Below are positions 60,701 through 64,000 of a DNA stretch of 64,000 nt, piece by piece. The position numbers and the translations under genes were made by a program. Positions within the stretch are counted from its first letter, which is position 1. Every line of letters starts with the position of its first letter. Source of the DNA: CAZVED01 sp964626205 (GTDB lineage: Bacteria > Patescibacteriota > Patescibacteriia > SG8-24); assembly GCA_964626205.1 (NCBI GenBank), contig CAZVED010000003.1, forward strand, positions 77,151 to 141,150, written 5' to 3'. The notes under the pieces are model-generated. The model did not search any database and was not told the origin of the DNA. It saw only the letters and a list, made by a program, of their open reading frames with translations.

Positions 60701-62228
60701 TTATGCGGCGACGGTTTCTGCCGCTTCCGCCTTGCGGTGGCGCTCAACGACCTCGTCGATGGAGCCGGCCATATAGAAGTGCGTCTCGTGAACATGGTCA
60801 TACGCGCCGTCGATGATGCCAGCGAAACCACGCACGGTCTCTTCGCGTGGGACGTATTGGCCTGGCGTTCCGGTGAACTGCTCCGCGACGAAGAAGTTCT
60901 GCGAGAGGTACTTCTGGACCTTGCGCGCGCGGGAGACGACCAGCTTGTCCTCCTCTGAAAGCTCGTCCATGCCGAGGATCGCGATGACGTCCTGCAACTC
61001 CTTGTACCGCTGGAGGGTCTCACGGACGGCGTTCGCCACGCGGTAATGCTCCGCTCCGACGATGGACTCCTTGAGCGCGACGGAATTGGAGTCGAGCGGG
61101 TCGACTGCCGGGTAGATGCCGATACTCGCGAGCTGGCGCGAGAGCACGATGGTGGCATCAAGGTGGGCGAACGTGGTTGCCGGAGCAGGGTCGGTCAGGT
61201 CGTCCGCCGGGACATACACGGCTTGGATGGACGTAATGGACCCTTTCTTGGTGGAGGTGATGCTCTCCTGCAGCACGCCCATTTCCTCGGCATGGTTGGC
61301 CGTGCAACCGGCCGGGTTCGCAGCNNNNNNNNNNAATGGACCCTTTCTTGGTGGAGGTGATGGGTTCCTGCTCGGCGGCCTTTTCGGTCGCGAGCGTCGG
61401 CTGGTTGGGGACTGCGGAAGGAAGGCGCCCGAGCAATGCCGACACCTCGGCGCCTGCCTGGGTGAAGCGGAAGATGTTATCCACGAACATGAGGATGTCC
61501 TTTCCTTGATCGCGGAACTCTTCGGCGATGGTAAGACCGGAGAGTGCCACGCGCATGCGTGCTCCTGGCGGTTCGTTCATCTGCCCGAAGACCATCGCGA
61601 GCTTGCCGAGCACGCCGGATTCCTCCATTTCGCGAATGAGGTCATTGCCCTCGCGGGTGCGCTCGCCGACGCCGGCAAAGACGGAGTAGCCGCCGTGCTT
61701 CATGGCGACGTTGTGGATCATCTCCTGCATGATGACGGTCTTGCCGACGCCGGCACCACCGAACAAAGCGATCTTTCCGCCTTTAATGAATGGCGCCAGG
61801 AGATCGACGACCTTCACGCCGGTCTCGAAGATTTCCACCGACGCGCTCTGTTCCGCGAAGGTCGGTGCCGCGCGATGAATGGGTTTGCGCGTGGTCGTTG
61901 CCGGGACGTCGGCCTTGCCGTCGATGGCTTCACCGGTCACGTTGAACACGCGGCCGAGCGTCGCGTCACCGACTGGAACGGAGATAGGAGCGCAGGTGTC
62001 CGTGACCTCCTGGCCGACCATGAGACCGTCCGTCGTGCTCATCGCGATGGCGCGAACAACACCGTCGCCCATGTGCGCCTGCGTCTCAAGGACGAGGCGC
62101 GGCTCGGTATTGGATACGATAAGCGCGGAGTATTTCTCAGGGACATGCGCATCGAAGAACACGTCGACGACGACGCCGGTAATGCGGCTGATGGAGCCCT
62201 TCGGAAGTTCAGATGTCGAATGTTTCAT
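60701..62228 (-). CDS. atpD: ATP synthase F1 beta subunit, split by a scaffold gap
   Basis: Catalytic beta subunit. The upstream part (62228 to 61335, coding direction) holds the Walker A GGAGVGKT and GERTREGNDL; the downstream part holds AVYVPADDLTDPAPATTFAHLDA and the C-terminal domain. The two pieces both contain ITSTKKGSI next to the ten-N gap, so they overlap rather than adjoin. ATG at 62228 overlaps the atpG end by 20 bases. As printed the frame is interrupted; I regard the gene as intact. Confidence 0.9.
61235..61262 (-). repeat. 28-bp duplicate at gap, left side
   Basis: Identical to 61335-61362; codes for TSTKKGSI in atpD. Assembly duplication. Confidence 0.8.
61325..61334. other. 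Scaffold gap (10 N)
   Basis: A run of ten N inside atpD. Confidence 1.
61335..61362 (-). repeat. 28-bp duplicate at gap, right side
   Basis: Identical to 61235-61262. Confidence 0.8.
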
Positions 62229-63120
62229 ATGCGTCTTCGCCCGCCATGGCTTCACTGGCTGATGCCAGCTCGGCGAGCTGTTGGGTTATGGCACCTTGTC
62301 GCGCCTTGTTATACTCGATCGTCAACGTGTCGATGCGCTCATCTGCTGCCTCCGTGGCCTTTTTCATGGCGACCATGCGGCTCGAGTACTCCGTGGCCTT
62401 CAGTTCGTAGAATGCCTCGATGAAGAGGCTTTCCGCGACCGCTCGAGCGAGCTTGAGAACAACCTCTTCCGCAGTCGGTTCGAAGATGGCGGCTTCGGCC
62501 ATAGGGACGGGAAGCTCCTCCGTGTGGAGATGCTCGGCGACCATTGCGGCGGAGTAGGGGAGGAACGTTTTCACTTCCGGATGGAACACGAACGGGTTCA
62601 CGTACCAGGGAGAAACGACGATGATTTCGCGGGCTTCGCCGGATTCCCATAACGAGAGGAGCGGTCCAATGACCTCGAGCGCTTCGTGCGGGCGTAACCG
62701 TTCCGGAAGCCGTTCGAACGAGCGCAGCGGGACGATACCTTCCGCGCGTGCGGCATCCTTGCTCTTCCGCCCCACAGTGATGAGCGCCCGGTTCTCGGTT
62801 GGCGTCGAGCGCCACCGCTCGGATCGGAGCAGTGCCCTGACGAGCTGCGTGTTCATGGCGCCGCACAGGCCTTTGTCTGATGCGAGGAGGACGAAGACTG
62901 TCTTTCCTGCCGTACGGCGTTCCGCATAGACCGTCTCGTCCATGGACCCGTGCGCGAGCGCGAGGTTCCGGACGAGGGAGAGGGCATACCGCCGGACGTC
63001 CGTCGCGGTGCGCTGGAAGTGCTTCATCTTGCTCGCCGCGACAAGCTGCATTGCCTTGGTGATCTTCTTCGTGCTGCGCGTCGCGGCAATTCGATTTTTG
63101 ACATCGATGAGGGACGGCAT
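62209..63120 (-). CDS. atpG: ATP synthase F1 gamma subunit
   Basis: The 303-residue protein begins MPSLIDVKNRIAATRSTKKITKAMQLVAASKM, the classical gamma N-terminal helix, and ends in the C-terminal helix SRMVAMKKATEAADERIDTLTIEYNKARQGAITQQLAEL. The rotating shaft of F1. Between atpA (3 bases) and atpD (overlap). Confidence 0.95.
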   Translation of the reverse strand: MPSLIDVKNRIAATRSTKKITKAMQLVAASKMKHFQRTATDVRRYALSLVRNLALAHGSMDETVYAERRTAGKTVFVLLASDKGLCGAMNTQLVRALLRSERWRSTPTENRALITVGRKSKDAARAEGIVPLRSFERLPERLRPHEALEVIGPLLSLWESGEAREIIVVSPWYVNPFVFHPEVKTFLPYSAAMVAEHLHTEELPVPMAEAAIFEPTAEEVVLKLARAVAESLFIEAFYELKATEYSSRMVAMKKATEAADERIDTLTIEYNKARQGAITQQLAELASASEAMAGEDAYETFDI

Positions 63121-63123
63121 GCG

Positions 63124-64000
63124 TCAGGCGGTCAGGCCGGCGGTAATGGCGGCATCGAGCGCGGTAGCGATATCCGGCGTGAGTTCTTTCTTCTCTTCGA
63201 TGTTCGCTACGAGCTCAGGCGACGAGCCCTCGATGACACGGAGCAGGCCGGCGAGGGTTTCCTGTACCTTTTCGGCAGGAATTTCGTCGAGGTGTCCGCC
63301 GGTCGCGGTGCGCAGGATGACGACCTCCTGCCAGAGACGGTACGGGGCCTGCTGACGCTGCTTCATGGCCTCCACGACGCGTTGCCCGCGAGTCAGCTGC
63401 TTCTTGGTCGTAGCGTCGAGCTCTGAGGCAAATTGGGTGAAGGCGGCGAGTTCGTAGTACTGCGCAAGGTCAAGCTTGGCTGAGCCGGCGACCTTCTTCA
63501 CGATCTTGGTCTGTGCTGCACCGCCGACACGGGAGACGGAAATGCCGATGTCGATGGCCGGGCGGATACCGCTGTTGAACAGGTCGGCATCAAGGAAGAT
63601 CTGGCCGTCCGTGATGGAGATGACGTTCGTCGGGATGTATGCAGACACGTCGCCAGCCTGCGTCTCGATGATCGGCAACGCGGTGAGCGAGCCGCCACCG
63701 TACTCATCGTTGAGTTTTGCTGCACGCTCGAGGAGGCGGGAGTGGAGATAAAACACATCGCCCGGATACGCCTCGCGACCTGGCGGGCGGCGGAGCAGCA
63801 AGGAAAGCTCGCGGTAGGAGACAGCGTGCTTGGAGAGATCATCGTAGACAACAAGGACGTCCTTGCCCTTGCCCATGAAATACTCGCCGACAGATGCTCC
63901 GGCGTACGGTGCGAGGAATTGCAAGACGGCAGGGGATGACGCGGCAGCGGAAACGACGACGGTGTAGTCCATTGCGCCGTGACTGCGGAGCGTTTCCACG
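63124..64000 (-). CDS. atpA: ATP synthase F1 alpha subunit, C-terminal part
   Basis: The gene is cut by the right edge of the window, so the 5' part is missing. The visible 291 residues include VLVVYDDLSKHAVSYRELSLLLRRPPGREAYPGDVFYLHSRLLERAAKL, the alpha signature PIIETQAGDVSAYIPTNVISITDGQIF and GIRPAIDIGISVSRVGGAAQ. Order alpha-gamma-beta-epsilon is standard. Confidence 0.96.
   Translation of the reverse strand, partial: VETLRSHGAMDYTVVVSAAASSPAVLQFLAPYAGASVGEYFMGKGKDVLVVYDDLSKHAVSYRELSLLLRRPPGREAYPGDVFYLHSRLLERAAKLNDEYGGGSLTALPIIETQAGDVSAYIPTNVISITDGQIFLDADLFNSGIRPAIDIGISVSRVGGAAQTKIVKKVAGSAKLDLAQYYELAAFTQFASELDATTKKQLTRGQRVVEAMKQRQQAPYRLWQEVVILRTATGGHLDEIPAEKVQETLAGLLRVIEGSSPELVANIEEKKELTPDIATALDAAITAGLTA

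Noticed and set aside
61158..61335. Possible duplicated beta subunit segment
   Set aside because: The duplication abuts a scaffold gap and repeats the same 28 bases; treated as an assembly overlap.

Overview
The window looks like part of a Candidate Phyla Radiation (Patescibacteria, Parcubacteria-like) genome. The signs are a compact gene layout with many ATGA stop/start overlaps, a complete type IV pilus assembly locus with short pilins of the style usual in that group, secreted proteins with repeated GW.W..GWI motifs, a CxxC-x17-CxxC protein, an eight-cysteine lipoprotein, and few biosynthetic genes. TGA is used as an ordinary stop codon, so the code is the standard bacterial one. Base composition is GC-rich. 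I inferred the lineage from gene style, not from a tree.

Layout. 1-3.4 kb: the 3' end of lepA, a small membrane protein, recJ and an RNase HI. 3.4-9.6 kb: two translationally coupled secreted proteins, the second a 1541-residue surface protein with eight Cys/Asp-rich DNDxDG repeats. 9.6-20.4 kb: type IV pilus locus pilM-pilN-pilO-(94 aa protein)-pilB-response regulator-pilC, two promoter-driven pilins, the prepilin peptidase and four minor pseudopilin-like proteins. 20.4-24.2 kb: ligA, gatC, gatA. 24.2-27.9 kb: two unknown proteins, lgt, a DoxX protein and a membrane-fused spermidine synthase-like protein. 27.9-31.2 kb: queuosine salvage (tgt, queA and, convergent, a YhhQ-type precursor transporter), then tRNA-Ser. 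31.2-36.1 kb: a small Cys-rich protein, a MYG1-like protein, dnaG, rpoD with a lysine-rich tail, and a CPBP protease.

36.1-42.7 kb is an accessory copper region directly downstream of tRNA-Asn: a membrane-anchored copper nitrite reductase (NirK/AniA type) whose type 1 axial Met is replaced by Gln, a CueO-like multicopper oxidase with a Met-rich loop, a CPH-type (CopB) copper ATPase, a DUF1428 protein and a cupin lipoprotein. Sequences resembling the tRNA-Asn 3' end plus its terminator recur after nirK and after copB, which suggests stepwise insertion of cassettes at this tRNA.

42.7-52.3 kb: small membrane proteins (GlsB, YggT), a CPA2 antiporter, unknown proteins, a YihY/BrkB protein, a secreted lysozyme-like protein, alanine dehydrogenase, a zinc-ribbon protein, a DoxX-cupin fusion, a lipoprotein and two membrane proteins. 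52.4-60.2 kb: class I ribonucleotide reductase (nrdB-nrdA, no ATP cone), a PIF1-like helicase, the CxxC-x17-CxxC protein, and a coupled solute-binding protein plus membrane sensor lacking an output domain. 60.2-64 kb, minus strand: F-type ATP synthase genes atpA (5' truncated by the window edge), atpG, atpD (interrupted by a 10-N scaffold gap) and atpC. No CRISPR array, rRNA, insertion sequence, transposase or integrase was seen.
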